A stretch of DNA of 64,000 bases from Pandoraea capi (GCF_902459735.1 NZ_CABPRV010000003.1:1-64000); one strand, 5' to 3'. Positions 54,247 through 63,854 are shown, numbered from the stretch's first letter. Made by a program: numbers and translations. Notes: generated by a model not told the origin, from the letters alone.

Positions 54247-54741
54247 TCAGCGCTGCGCCGGCCGGTTGTTCGACAGGTAGCTCAGCGGCAACGCGTTGCT
54301 GCGCTTGAAGGCGCTCAGCACGATGTTCGAGCGCACGTTCTCCACGCCCGGCACCTGCATCAGCCGCTTCATGACGAATGCCGACAAGGCGTTCAGATCC
54401 GGAACGACGATCCTCAGCAGGTAATCGGCCTCGCCGACCACCGCGTGACATTCGAGCACCTCGGGCAGCAGATCGATTTCTGCCTGGAATCGCTCGATGA
54501 CCTGATCGCCATGGTGCTGCAAGCGCAGCGTCGTAAAAGCCGTTACCGCCAGGCCCAGTGCCTCGGGCCGCAATACCACGCGATACCCCTCGATGACCCC
54601 TGCGGCTTCTAGCCGTTGCAGGCGTCGACCGATCTGCGACGCCGACAACGCCACATGCTCCGCCAACTGATGATGGGTGGCCCGTCCTTCCTTCTGCAAG
54701 GCGTCCAGAAGGGCCAAATCGAAGCTATCCAGATCAAGCAT
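54247..54741 (-). CDS. Lrp/AsnC-family regulator, divergent from phhA
   Basis: A 164-residue Lrp/AsnC protein: HTH (FDLALLDALQKEGRATHHQL; LSASQIGRRLQRLEAAGVIE) and RAM domain (LPEVLECHAVVGEADYLLRI). The ATG at 54741 has ggag at eight bases. It is divergent from phhA with 141 bases between, so it is likely an activator or repressor of phenylalanine hydroxylation, in place of the PhhR activator of Pseudomonas. Confidence 0.9.
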   Translation of the reverse strand: MLDLDSFDLALLDALQKEGRATHHQLAEHVALSASQIGRRLQRLEAAGVIEGYRVVLRPEALGLAVTAFTTLRLQHHGDQVIERFQAEIDLLPEVLECHAVVGEADYLLRIVVPDLNALSAFVMKRLMQVPGVENVRSNIVLSAFKRSNALPLSYLSNNRPAQR

Positions 54742-54802
54742 GACGATTCTCCGCAATAAATCACATTTTTATGCGAAATTTATGCAAACGACTTTCACCA
54801 CA

Positions 54803-54817
54803 GGCGCATTATGCGCC
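54803..54817. promoter_or_regulatory. Perfect palindrome in the lrp-phhA intergenic region
   Basis: ggcgcattatgcgcc is a perfect 15-base inverted repeat 66 bases before phhA. Just left of it lies a direct repeat tttatgc-gaaa-tttatgc (about 54769-54786). Both are good candidates for binding the divergent Lrp-type regulator. Confidence 0.5.
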
Positions 54818-54882
54818 CATTTCGCGTGACATGCGCAATACACTTTCAAACATTGTCATCGCTTGATTGAGTCGTTCGTATC

Positions 54883-55728
54883 ATGTCCCTTACCGCCATG
54901 CTCCAGGAGCAATTCGACGCAGGTCTCTCGACCCGCCCCGACTTCACCATTGATCAACCCGTCGAACATTACGGCGCGGTGGATCACGCGGTGTGGCAGC
55001 AGCTCTACGAACGCCAGACGGCCATGTTGCCCGGTCGCGTCTGCGATGCTTTCATGGATGGCATTCGTGCTCTGGACATGGACGCGCGTCGTGTGCCCGA
55101 GTTCGAACGCCTGAACGAAAAACTGATGGCGGCAACCGGCTGGCAGGTCGTAGCGGTACCCGGACTCGTGCCGGATGACGTCTTCTTCGATCATCTCGCC
55201 AATCGGCGTTTCCCGGCCACATGGTGGATGCGTCGCCCTGACCAGCTCGATTACCTTCAGGAACCCGACTGCTTCCACGACGTGTTCGGTCACGTGCCGC
55301 TGCTTGCCAATCCGGTGTTTGCCGACTTCATGCAAGCGTACGGCAAAGCCGGCACGCTCGCGCAATCGCTCGGTGCGCTGCCGCTGCTGGCGCGCCTGTA
55401 CTGGTACACCGTCGAATTCGGTTTGATGCGCGACGGCGACGGGCTTCGCATTTATGGCGCGGGCATCGTCTCGAGCCGGGGCGAAACCGAATTCTCGCTG
55501 ACGTCGCGCGAGCCGAATCGCATCGGGTTCTCGCTCGAACGGGTGCTACGCACGCAATACCGCATCGACACCTTCCAGCAGACGTACTTCGTGATCGACG
55601 ACTTTGCCCAGTTGTTCGACGCCATGCGTGCCGATCTGCCGGCACTGTTCAAGGCGTTTGCCGCACAGCCGTCGTTCGAGGCCAACGCGCGTCGGCCAGA
55701 CGACGCGCGGATTCTGCTGCCAGCATGA
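54883..55728 (+). CDS. phhA: Phenylalanine-4-hydroxylase
   Basis: A 281-residue monomeric phenylalanine hydroxylase that makes tyrosine using tetrahydrobiopterin, oxygen and iron. The iron ligands are in [12 protein letters not shown] (two His) with the later Glu in [10 protein letters not shown]; pterin contacts fit [20 protein letters not shown]. Its length fits the bacterial enzyme, without the regulatory domain of animals. phhB follows 187 bases downstream on the same strand. Confidence 0.96.
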   Translation: MSLTAMLQEQFDAGLSTRPDFTIDQPVEHYGAVDHAVWQQLYERQTAMLPGRVCDAFMDGIRALDMDARRVPEFERLNEKLMAATGWQVVAVPGLVPDDVFFDHLANRRFPATWWMRRPDQLDYLQEPDCFHDVFGHVPLLANPVFADFMQAYGKAGTLAQSLGALPLLARLYWYTVEFGLMRDGDGLRIYGAGIVSSRGETEFSLTSREPNRIGFSLERVLRTQYRIDTFQQTYFVIDDFAQLFDAMRADLPALFKAFAAQPSFEANARRPDDARILLPA

Positions 55729-55915
55729 TGGCATGGCCCGGAGCGTTCCGGGTCATCGCCTCCAAAAACGTCCATCGCTCGTATTCAGCGCACCCTCGAC
55801 AGCGCCTGAACGTACTTTTTCCAGTTTGGCACGCGCTATCGGAAAGCGCTTACACACGTGCACCGCCAGCCTGTGGAACAATGGTCGAGTCTCACAGTGC
55901 CTTGAAAGGAATGCC

Positions 55916-56221
55916 ATGACAACACGACTCACATCCGAGGAACGCGCCACGCTGACCGAAGTGCTGCCCGAGTGGCACCAGGTGGTCGGCCGCGACGCCA
56001 TCCAGCGCAGCTTCACGTTTCACGACTTCAACGAAGCGTTCGGCTTCATGACGCAAGTCGCGCTCAAAGCGGAAAAGATGGACCATCACCCGGAGTGGTT
56101 CAACGTCTACAACCGCGTGGACATCACCCTCTCGACCCATGATGCCGAAGGCCTGACCGAACGCGACGTCAAGCTGGCGCTGGCCATCGACCAGTTTGCC
56201 GGCGACCGGACGTCGCGCTGA
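55916..56221 (+). CDS. phhB: Pterin-4a-carbinolamine dehydratase
   Basis: A 101-residue enzyme that dehydrates the 4a-hydroxy-pterin released by PhhA so the cofactor can be recycled. The signature [20 protein letters not shown] holds the catalytic His pair. The start at 55916 is set by aaagga five bases upstream; an ATG at 55911 is out of frame. It pairs with phhA, as in many proteobacteria. Confidence 0.95.
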   Translation: MTTRLTSEERATLTEVLPEWHQVVGRDAIQRSFTFHDFNEAFGFMTQVALKAEKMDHHPEWFNVYNRVDITLSTHDAEGLTERDVKLALAIDQFAGDRTSR

Positions 56222-56252
56222 TCCTTCCTGTCGCGTTCCTTCCCTCACGCGC

Positions 56253-56705
56253 TCAGCGCTTCGGCGCGAGCAGCGTGCCGCGACAGGCCTTGCTGCCACA
56301 GTGGCAGGCGTATTCGCGTTTGAGCTTTTTGGTGTAGCGGGCGTCGATCACCAGACCGTAGTCGTAAAACAGTTCTTCGCCCGCTTCAATATCGCGCATC
56401 GCATAGATGTAGACGCGCTCCCCTTCCTCCCGCGCCTCGCAGTTCGGCGCGCAGGCGTGGTTGATCCAGCGTGCATTGTTGCCGTCGACCTTGCCGTCGA
56501 TACAGCGGCCGTCTTCCAGGCTGAAATAAAAGGTGTGCGTCGGATGATCCGGATCATGCGGATGGCGACGCAACGCCTCGCGCCACGAAATGATCTCGCC
56601 CTTGTACTCGATCACGCGATCCCCTTTCTTGAGTCGCTTGATCGCATACACACCCTTTCCGTGGACGCCTGACTTCCTGACTTCGATTCTGCGCTTGGCT
56701 GCCAT
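56253..56705 (-). CDS. SET-domain protein lysine methyltransferase with post-SET Cys
   Basis: A 150-residue stand-alone SET domain. Motifs occur in the eukaryotic order: GVHGKGVYA (14-21), the knot sequence RWINHACAPNCEA (79-91), GEELFYDYG (109-117) with the catalytic Tyr, and a C-terminal post-SET CHCGSKACRGTLL (134-146) whose three Cys with C88 can bind zinc. It should transfer methyl from SAM to a protein lysine; the target is unknown. It is transcribed alone between phhB and a MarR gene. Similar small SET proteins occur in other Burkholderiaceae. Confidence 0.9.
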   Translation of the reverse strand: MAAKRRIEVRKSGVHGKGVYAIKRLKKGDRVIEYKGEIISWREALRRHPHDPDHPTHTFYFSLEDGRCIDGKVDGNNARWINHACAPNCEAREEGERVYIYAMRDIEAGEELFYDYGLVIDARYTKKLKREYACHCGSKACRGTLLAPKR

Positions 56706-56786
56706 CTCTATGCGATGAGGTTTCGTGGATGCAAAAAAGCGCAGTGTACAGGCACGCGACGGTCATGTGCGTGACAGCCCCTGACG

Positions 56787-56818
56787 AAAAAAAACGTCAC
56801 CCGGTCGCGGATGACGTT
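56787..56818 (-). terminator. Intrinsic terminator after the Cys-rich MarR gene
   Basis: On the minus strand aacgtcatcc-gcgacc-gggtgacgtt forms a stem with one mismatch, followed by eight T. It ends the gene at 56879-57520. Confidence 0.8.
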
Positions 56819-56878
56819 CTCCCCCTGATTCGCGCCGCTCAGGCATCGTGCCCGAGCGTGCCGATGCCAACCCGCCGC

Positions 56879-57520
56879 TCAGCTCTTGCTGTAGAGCTTC
56901 CAGACTTTGTTGCGCGTGGCGATTGACGCTTCAACATGCGCATTGCAATCGAGCGCGAGTCGCGAATCGTCGTACGTGGTGTTGAAATGATTGCAGTGAT
57001 AGGTGCCTTTGCCACGCGCCGACATCTCGAAGTGCTCGCACGTCAGACACATGCGCTGCTGTGGCATATCGCCGCGAATTTCCGCCGTGGAGATGAGCTT
57101 GACGAGCATGCGGTACAGCTGTGCCCGATCTTTTTCGCTCAGCAGATCGGCGGCCGTCGTCACGAAGCTCGCCCATTGCGATGCCCGCTTGGCGGACGTG
57201 CGGCCTTTCGCGGTCAGACGCAGCGCCAGCGCACGACCGTCGTTGGCGTCCCGGCGCTTTTCGACGAGTCCCTTGCTCTCGAGCGTACTCACGGCCTCAC
57301 TGACCGTGGCCGATGTCAGGGCGGCGTCTTCCGCGATCTCGCCCAATCGCATCGGCACGCCGCGCATGAGCAGGAGCGTGAGAATCTCACCCTGCGTCGG
57401 CGTCAATCCAGACAGTGCCGCGCCTTCCCAGGCGTGGCTCCGTAACGCAGTTCCCATGCGCAACAAACCTGCCGTTACGCGCTTGGAGAGCGCTTCATCA
57501 AGTGGGGTCGGGGTAGCCAT
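56879..57520 (-). CDS. MarR-family regulator with Cys/His-rich C-terminal tail
   Basis: A 213-residue MarR protein. Residues about 10-145 are the winged helix (LTPTQGEILTLLLMRGVPMR; SATVSEAVSTLESKGLVEKR). Beyond the usual end of the family is a tail with C158-x2-C161-x-H163, H175-C176-x-H178 and C192-x2-H195, a pattern suited to zinc or an iron-sulfur cluster. It may sense metal or oxidants. The gene lies next to the origin-like region, alone on its strand, with its own terminator. Confidence 0.82.
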   Translation of the reverse strand: MATPTPLDEALSKRVTAGLLRMGTALRSHAWEGAALSGLTPTQGEILTLLLMRGVPMRLGEIAEDAALTSATVSEAVSTLESKGLVEKRRDANDGRALALRLTAKGRTSAKRASQWASFVTTAADLLSEKDRAQLYRMLVKLISTAEIRGDMPQQRMCLTCEHFEMSARGKGTYHCNHFNTTYDDSRLALDCNAHVEASIATRNKVWKLYSKS

Positions 57521-58897
57521 GATTTTCGTTAGGATTTCTAAAAACTATACGTCGATAAAACAGCTTGTCAAATGAACTCACGGGCGGTGCATCACACGTC
57601 TCTACCTTGTGCATCGTATATTTTGGCGCCCCGCCCGGGGGAAACCCTAAGCTACTTCCGTGTCGATACTCGACGGCGAGTCGCTGTTGAACGCGCCGCC
57701 CCACCACGATTCCATTGTGTGTTCTGAGTTTAATTTTGGCGTATCAGTTCTTGTACTGATCTCCCAAATCCTACTCATGATGTTTACAAAATATTGGTGT
57801 CCTGTGCACTTGCGCGGCTAAGCGACGCACCGAAAAAATCATTTCGCATCCCATGCGAATTACACCGCTCACTGAATTGGCGTAACGCATCGCGGCGTAT
57901 CGAAGCACGTCGTACCCCGCACCAATTCTCAACTGTCTCGCAAAGCCTCACCTGACGCGGCTCGTAGCCCTTAGCGATGCATTTCGCGAGCGCAACGTCC
58001 CCGTTACGTCCCCAATGAAAATCTCTTGATATTCGAGACATCCGCGCGTTTCGAGCCATGCGACGAATGCTCGCAGACCACCCTGCGTTTCGGACAGAAC
58101 GCAAATGATTTGAAACACAACCGCCGGTCGTCAGTCGTCGGCAGTCGCATCGCGTGAGAAAAAAGGGAAAGAACTGATCGGCGAGTCCGAAAGCAGCCGC
58201 TTCGGGACTCGCGAATTGAGAAATTTGACAGTACGGACGATATCGCTCGTTACGGCCAGCAAAACCAACATCATTCACTTCTTGCACCACGTACGGCAGG
58301 TCGGGAAAACAACGTGGCGCGATTGTAGCCGCGAACCGGTCAACCAGTCCGAGAACGTCAAAATTATCCACAAAACCGTGTTTTCGGGGGTGTTTTGCAC
58401 AATATTTAGGCGCCTGTGGATAACTTTCTGGATAAGTTATCGGAGTAGTTGTGCATGGGTTCGGGATAAGTCGCGAATCTTTCCACAGGGGTCAAAATCT
58501 GTTCAGAGTTGTTCTTCGGATACCCGCTGTTTGTCCATCCAGTTCTCAATCCGGCAACTTCCTGTTTACACAACGTTAACTGTGGTTATCCACAGGAGTT
58601 GGCTGCCTTTGTTAACTACTACTATGTATACATACAGTAAACCTATTAAAACCTTAAAACCTTGCTACGAGCGACGCAAAAACGGCAAAACCCTGTCGTC
58701 CTGAACAGTGGAAAACGCAGCGCTTGCGATGCGTGATCGGTCCCACTAACGACCTCGGAAAAGGCCTCTCGTAGGGCTTTGCCCGCGAGGGCGGCACGAA
58801 CCGGATGCGAATCCCGTGGTGTGCCGCACAGCCGCCCCCACGGCGTCACCACAGACGACCGCATCCGGGAACGCCCGACACAAACCCGCCAGGCAAG
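57521..58897. other. Gene-free region holding the origin-like element
   Basis: About 1.4 kb without a supported gene. The left part (57.5-58.3 kb) has no recognised feature beyond the MarR leader; a 195-codon minus-strand frame there looks random. The right part holds DnaA boxes, a DnaA-trio and AT-rich DNA (listed separately). From 58.68 to 58.89 kb nothing is recognised. Confidence 0.7.
58364..58675. other. oriC: Candidate oriC: DnaA boxes, GC spacer, DnaA-trio, AT-rich DNA
   Basis: Perfect DnaA boxes lie at 58364-58372 (ttatccaca), 58415-58423 (reverse) and 58586-58594, with a near match at 58427-58435. After the last box comes a GC-rich spacer, then ctactacta at 58616-58624, whose other strand reads 3'-GAT-GAT-GAT-5', the DnaA-trio. 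AT-rich DNA with tgtatacata follows to about 58675. This box, GC spacer, trio, AT-rich order is the known basal unwinding layout of bacterial origins. No dnaA gene is next to it. Confidence 0.72.
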
Positions 58898-58921
58898 AAA
58901 AAACCCCGCCAAGGCGGGGTT
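58898..58921 (-). terminator. Intrinsic terminator after the YbdK gene
   Basis: The perfect stem aaccccgcc / ggcggggtt with a two-base centre is followed on the minus strand by a T-run. It lies 35 bases after the gene's stop. Confidence 0.85.
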
Positions 58922-58955
58922 TCTTCACACCGATCGCTTAATGACCGGGATCAGG

Positions 58956-60089
58956 CTACAAAGCCCGTTCAGGGGGTGCTGCCCATCGCAGGCATTGCTG
59001 CCGGACCATCTCGTTGAGCGATTTGGCGTCTGCATGAACCTCACGCAGCCACACGGCGTCGTTTTTACCGGATGCCACCAACTGGCGAATCTCCTCGCAT
59101 GCACCTTCGGCTTCAAGCGCCGCCGCATGCGGTTTGATGATCTCGAGCGTCTTGGTGATGTGATCGCCGAGCATCGACCGCTCACCGGTCTGCGGATCCA
59201 CGTAAGCGCCTTCCAGACCGAACCGGCAGGCTTCGAAGCGGTTGAACGTGTAGACCAGATAATCGTCTTCACTGAGCTCGAACGGACGCTCGTTGAGCAG
59301 ATAGTGGGCCAGAGACTGGATATAACAGGCGATAGCGGCCGCACGACCTACTGACAAGGGGGTATCCATCACCCGGACCTCGATCGTCCCAAAACCCGGT
59401 TTAGGACGAATATCCCAGTAGAAGTCCTTCATGCTCTCGACAACGCCCGTCTTCACCATCTTGTCGAAGTACGTCTCGAAATCCGACCACTTGAGCACGA
59501 ACGGTGCACGACCCGACAGCGGGAAGGCGAAAACGGAGTTCAGACGGGCTGAGTGGAAGCCGGTGTCCACCCCCTGCACGTACGGCGACGAGGCCGATAG
59601 CGCGATGAAATGGGGGATGTAACGCGACATGGCGTGCAGGAGGTACAACGCACTGTCCGGATCCGGGCAGCCGATGTGAACGTGCTGGCCGAAAACGGTG
59701 AACTGCTTGGCCAGGTAGCCATAGAGTTCAGACAGAAAGTGAAAGCGCGGGGAATCGTAGATCGTCCGCTCGCTCCAGCGCTGAAACGCGTGGGTACCGC
59801 CCCCACACAACCCGACGTTGAGCTGCTCGCTCGCGGCCACGAGCACGTCGCGCACGCGCGTGAGCTGGGAGACGGCGTCGCTGTGGTGATGACAGATGTC
59901 GGTCGATAGCTCGATCATGCTTTCGGTCATTTCCGGCTTGATATCGCCCGGATGCGACTCCTTGGCGACGAGCCGCATGACGTCGGCCGCCGCCTTGGTC
60001 AGATCGTAATCGTGACGATTGACGATCTGCATCTCCAGCTCCACCCCGAAGGTGCAGGGCTTCGAGGGAATGAATTCTTCTAATGACAT
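58956..60089 (-). CDS. YbdK-family carboxylate-amine ligase
   Basis: A 377-residue member of the GCS2/YbdK family, ATP-dependent ligases related to glutamate-cysteine ligase. Visible are [13 protein letters not shown] near the N-terminus with the metal-binding Glu pair, [13 protein letters not shown], and the [13 protein letters not shown] motif. E. coli YbdK has weak glutamate-cysteine ligase activity and the true substrate is not settled. The ATG at 60089 starts three bases after the antiporter stop, with ggaagg inside that gene's end, so the two are co-transcribed. Confidence 0.88.
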   Translation of the reverse strand: MSLEEFIPSKPCTFGVELEMQIVNRHDYDLTKAAADVMRLVAKESHPGDIKPEMTESMIELSTDICHHHSDAVSQLTRVRDVLVAASEQLNVGLCGGGTHAFQRWSERTIYDSPRFHFLSELYGYLAKQFTVFGQHVHIGCPDPDSALYLLHAMSRYIPHFIALSASSPYVQGVDTGFHSARLNSVFAFPLSGRAPFVLKWSDFETYFDKMVKTGVVESMKDFYWDIRPKPGFGTIEVRVMDTPLSVGRAAAIACYIQSLAHYLLNERPFELSEDDYLVYTFNRFEACRFGLEGAYVDPQTGERSMLGDHITKTLEIIKPHAAALEAEGACEEIRQLVASGKNDAVWLREVHADAKSLNEMVRQQCLRWAAPPERAL

Positions 60090-60092
60090 GGC

Positions 60093-61298
60093 TTAATCCT
60101 TCCGTTCACCGACAAGGGCCAATGCCCAATAGACCACCAGCGGCCCGGCCAGTTGCAGCAACGCGATGGTGCACATCACCACGGCCTTGAGCATCGGATC
60201 GAACTGCGGATAGATGTCGTACGTGTCGGCAACGAGTACGAACGCGAGACTGGCCATCGGGCACAACGACAACCCGAGCGCGACGGCCTGCTTGTAACTG
60301 ATACCGGCCTGATGGGCGACGGCCACCGTGCCCACGACCTTGGCTACGCCGCGAACGATGATGATCGCCAGCGCCGCCAACCCGCCGAGTACCAGGTATT
60401 CCCATTGAAACGCCAGCGACGTCAGCACGAACAGCACCACGGCGAGCAGCCATCCGGCCGTGCCGAAGTACGCCGGCCACAGTTGCGGGCGCTCATCCAG
60501 ATTCCGGAAGATGATCCCGGCGAGCAGCAGCGTGAGCGAGTTCGGCAGCTTGAGCATGTGCACCAGCGCGACCATCAGCATGATCAGGCCGATCAGCATC
60601 ACGAAGGCGTGATGGTCCTGGCTACCGAACTTGCGAAAGACCAGATTGCAGGCCTTGGCCAGCACGAACGCCAGCACGATCGAGCCGATGAGCAGGTAGA
60701 GCGGGTGGAACAGCACGACCCAGAAGCTGGAGTGATAGGCCTGGTGCATCCAGCCGTAGACCAGCTTGACGGCCACGACCGCATACACGCTATTGAGCGC
60801 CGCGAGCGCCAGCAGACGCTCCGTCACCTGCCCCTCGGCACGCAACTCGTTCTTCAACTGGATCACGACCGCAGGCGACGTCGCCATGCTGATGGACGCG
60901 ATGAGGACCGCCGTGAGCGGCGACACGCTGAAGACACGCAAGACCGCGTAGACCGCGATGAACGTGAGCAAAGCTTCCAGCGCACTCGTGACGATGATCC
61001 AGGGATTGGCCCGCATCCATTTCAGGTTCAGGCGGCTGCCCAGTTCGAACAGCAGCAGGCCAAGCGCCAGGTCGATCAGCAGCCGGATGGCCGCGCTCGT
61101 TTGCGCGTCCAGCATGGAAGACAGACCCAGGGTGCCACCGACCAGCCCGACCACGGCGTAACCGGTGATGCGCGGCAGGCGCAGTCTCCGGAAACAGATT
61201 TCCCCGGCGAGACCGGCAAATACCAATGCCAGCCCGGCGAAGAAAACGGGATCGGGCGCCGGCGGCCAGCCCGGAAAAAGGGACAGTTCCGACGTCAT
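60093..61298 (-). CDS. CPA2-family cation:proton antiporter
   Basis: A 401-residue inner-membrane protein of the CPA2 (KefB/GerN-like) exchanger family, with about twelve membrane segments. GYAVVGLVGGTLGLSSML, IDLALGLLLFELGSRLNLKW and SMATSPAVVIQLKNELRAEG hold the conserved polar and Asp/Asn residues of the ion path; no TrkA-N or TrkA-C domain follows. The start MTSELSLFP at 61298 is preferred over upstream codons, which lie in non-conserved sequence. KefB and KefC are controlled by glutathione, so the adjacent glutathione-ligase-like gene may be meaningful. Confidence 0.87.
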   Translation of the reverse strand: MTSELSLFPGWPPAPDPVFFAGLALVFAGLAGEICFRRLRLPRITGYAVVGLVGGTLGLSSMLDAQTSAAIRLLIDLALGLLLFELGSRLNLKWMRANPWIIVTSALEALLTFIAVYAVLRVFSVSPLTAVLIASISMATSPAVVIQLKNELRAEGQVTERLLALAALNSVYAVVAVKLVYGWMHQAYHSSFWVVLFHPLYLLIGSIVLAFVLAKACNLVFRKFGSQDHHAFVMLIGLIMLMVALVHMLKLPNSLTLLLAGIIFRNLDERPQLWPAYFGTAGWLLAVVLFVLTSLAFQWEYLVLGGLAALAIIIVRGVAKVVGTVAVAHQAGISYKQAVALGLSLCPMASLAFVLVADTYDIYPQFDPMLKAVVMCTIALLQLAGPLVVYWALALVGERKD

Positions 61299-61835
61299 TA
61301 ATGCTCGCTTTGCGCCGCTTGACGGCGCATCAAGTGGTGAAAAGGAAAGAAAGTCGCGCGCGGGGTTGCAGATGAAGGACAAATGCGCGACGGACCCGAA
61401 GGGTTGGGGTCATTTTGCCACACTCGGTTTTTACGCCCTTCAAACGGTCGTCGAGATGGCCGGAGGCCCGCCGTACGGGCATGTCGGGCGAGTACGTCGC
61501 GGGAAGGCAGCTCCCGTCGCTGCCAACCCGGGACGTCGACAGTCTTCGAGCACTTGATAATGCCGGGGTAGCCAGAAAGTACGGGGGCAAGCGCCGGCAG
61601 GGCGCGCCGCCCCCGCATGGGGCGGGCTTTGCACCGCTATAGGGTCAGATTCGATTTATCGAGACGGTCCACCATTTTCAGAAAATGGACGTGTTGAGCC
61701 GAAGCGCTACCGCTCCGACGGGGCGCGAATAACGGGCTGAACGGGGTTTCATCTGACGATCCTGGCGAGGACTTAGCCAGACGGCCGCTGACCTTGGAGA
61801 CAACGCCATCCCGGGCATTCGGCGCGTAAGGTGTC
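61299..61835. other. Intergenic region between antiporter and mnmC
   Basis: No supported gene; frames here are short and overlap on both strands. An inverted repeat ccattttc-a-gaaaatgg lies at 61672-61688 on the downstream side of mnmC, without a T-run. Confidence 0.55.
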
Positions 61836-63854
61836 TCAGGCCTTTCGCAGCGCCTGCATGAGATAGCGTGCCGGATCGATGGCGTCGGCCAGATCGCTGC
61901 CGATCGGCCACGGTTCGCCTTCGATCTGGCTGGCGACGAGCTCCGCACACAGCGACGCGAACACCAGTCCGCGAGAGCCGAACGCAAAGCTGGCGTACAG
62001 GCCGTCCAGCCGTGGCAGATCCCGCAGATGCCCCCCGGACAGACGTCGCCGCAGCGGCTCGATGGCCGCGACATCCGGCAGTTGCCCGGCCATCGGCAGA
62101 CGATCCGGGACGAGTGCCCGGAAGGCCGTGCGTCCGCCCAACTCGGCGGCGGCACTCTCACTGGCCAGTCCACCGTCGCCAAAGGCCGCTGCGTGCGCGG
62201 GCAGCAAGGTGGCTAGCCGACGCAGGTTGGCCTGATGATCGGCCAGACGGACTTCCTCGGCCGGATCGTCGAACCCGTAGGTCGCGCCTGTGATGGGTCC
62301 AGCGCCCCCCAATAGCGATGGCGCGACATAACCGTCGCCGCAAACCGGCACACGAAGCTCGGGCAGCGCGTCGGGCGGCAGGAAGGTCAGTTGCCCGCGA
62401 ACCCGTCTGACCGGCAGGTACGTCGGGTCGAGGTACGGCGCCAGCAGCTTTTGCGAGAGGTCGGCAGCGGTCACGATTGCCACATCGGCGGTGGTCAGTT
62501 CGCGTCCGGTGTCGTCGAACGCCGTCCAGCGGCCGTCCTCACGTCGCGCCAGCCGTTCGACGCTCACGCCATAGCGCGCATCCAGCGACGGCCCCGACGC
62601 CACCAGTTCGGCGCGACACAACATGGCCGGGGCAAGCCAGCCGCCCTCCGGATACCACACCCCCCCGTGGGCCAGCGTTTCTCCGGCGAGCGCCGAGGCT
62701 TGCGCCACGTCGACCCATTTCGCATACGCGTCCGGATACGCGTGCGCTTCCATGACCTGCTGCAACGCCTGCGCCTCGGTGTCGGTCGTGGCGACCTGAA
62801 GCAGGCCGTCGGCGTGTCCGGGCAGGCCGCCCGGGAGCGTTCGCCATTGCGAGAGCGCGTAGAGGAAACCGGCGCGCGTCAGACGCGACAGCACGTTGTC
62901 ATCGGCCGAGAGTTGCGGATGGAAGACGCCTGCGGGATTGCCTGACGCCGCCGTCCCCGGGGCTTGCGCCCGCTCGAAGAGCCGAACGCGCCAGCCGCGC
63001 GCGATGAGGCGTCGCGCCATCGCTGCCCCGGCCATCCCCGCGCCCACGATGATCGCTTCACGCGTGTGCTGCGCCCGTGGCGTGCGGGCCGCAGGCGGAT
63101 CGTAACGGCGCATGCGGTACGGCGGCGCATAGGGCCCGGCGAGCATCGAGCGTTTTGGCCCGTACCCGTGATGACGGATGACCTGAAAGCCCGCGGCGAT
63201 CAGATCGCGACGGACCTGTCCGACGGCGGTGTACGTCGCCAGCGTCGCTCCATCGCGCGCCAGCCGACCGAGCGACTTGAAGATCTCCAGCGTCCAGATG
63301 TCGGGGTTCCGTGACGGGGAGAAGCCATCGAGATAGAAGGCGTCCGCCCCCACGCGCAGCGACGGCAGCAGATCGGTCGCGTCGCCGAACCCCACGCTCA
63401 GCACCACGCCCGGGGCGAGGTCCAGCCGGTGCCAGCCGGCAACCGGCAAAGGCCATACTTCGCACAGCCGTTGCACCAGCGGCGCGAGTTCCGTCATGCC
63501 GGGCTGCACGAGCATCGGTTCGAGCGTGCGGCGCAGATCCAGCGCACGGAACGGATATTTCTCCACGGACACGAAGTGCAGCCGGGCGGGACGTTGGGGG
63601 TCGTCGCGCCAGGCCGCCCACGTCGCGAGGAAATTCAGGCCCAGACCGAAACCGGTCTCGACGATCACGAATTGCTCGCGCCCCCGCCAGCGCTCAGGCA
63701 AGCCATTGCCACCGAGAAAGACGTACCGCGCCTGGCCGAGCGCACCGCCCGTGCTGTGATAGACGTCTTCGAAGGCGTCTGAATAGGGGGTGCCGTCTTC
63801 CGTCGTGGACGGTTGCGCAGGTGTGATCGGGCTGCTGCCCGGACGGCGGCTCAT
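61836..63854 (-). CDS. mnmC: Bifunctional tRNA 5-methylaminomethyl-2-thiouridine synthase MnmC
   Basis: A 672-residue two-domain enzyme for the wobble uridine of some tRNAs. The N-terminal part (to about 250) is the SAM methyltransferase MnmC2 (VETGFGLGLNFLATWAAWRD; DAFYLDGFSPSRNPDIWTLE). The C-terminal part is the FAD oxidoreductase MnmC1 (EAIIVGAGMAGAAMARRLIA; GNPAGVFHPQLSADDN), which removes the carboxymethyl group left by MnmEG. The ATG at 63854 overlaps the upstream gene by four bases. Length matches the family. Confidence 0.94.
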   Translation of the reverse strand: MSRRPGSSPITPAQPSTTEDGTPYSDAFEDVYHSTGGALGQARYVFLGGNGLPERWRGREQFVIVETGFGLGLNFLATWAAWRDDPQRPARLHFVSVEKYPFRALDLRRTLEPMLVQPGMTELAPLVQRLCEVWPLPVAGWHRLDLAPGVVLSVGFGDATDLLPSLRVGADAFYLDGFSPSRNPDIWTLEIFKSLGRLARDGATLATYTAVGQVRRDLIAAGFQVIRHHGYGPKRSMLAGPYAPPYRMRRYDPPAARTPRAQHTREAIIVGAGMAGAAMARRLIARGWRVRLFERAQAPGTAASGNPAGVFHPQLSADDNVLSRLTRAGFLYALSQWRTLPGGLPGHADGLLQVATTDTEAQALQQVMEAHAYPDAYAKWVDVAQASALAGETLAHGGVWYPEGGWLAPAMLCRAELVASGPSLDARYGVSVERLARREDGRWTAFDDTGRELTTADVAIVTAADLSQKLLAPYLDPTYLPVRRVRGQLTFLPPDALPELRVPVCGDGYVAPSLLGGAGPITGATYGFDDPAEEVRLADHQANLRRLATLLPAHAAAFGDGGLASESAAAELGGRTAFRALVPDRLPMAGQLPDVAAIEPLRRRLSGGHLRDLPRLDGLYASFAFGSRGLVFASLCAELVASQIEGEPWPIGSDLADAIDPARYLMQALRKA

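Noticed and set aside
57784-58371. Open frame of 195 codons on the minus strand left of the DnaA boxes
   Set aside because: No ribosome binding site, no similarity to any family I know, and its 5' end runs into the DnaA box at 58364-58372.
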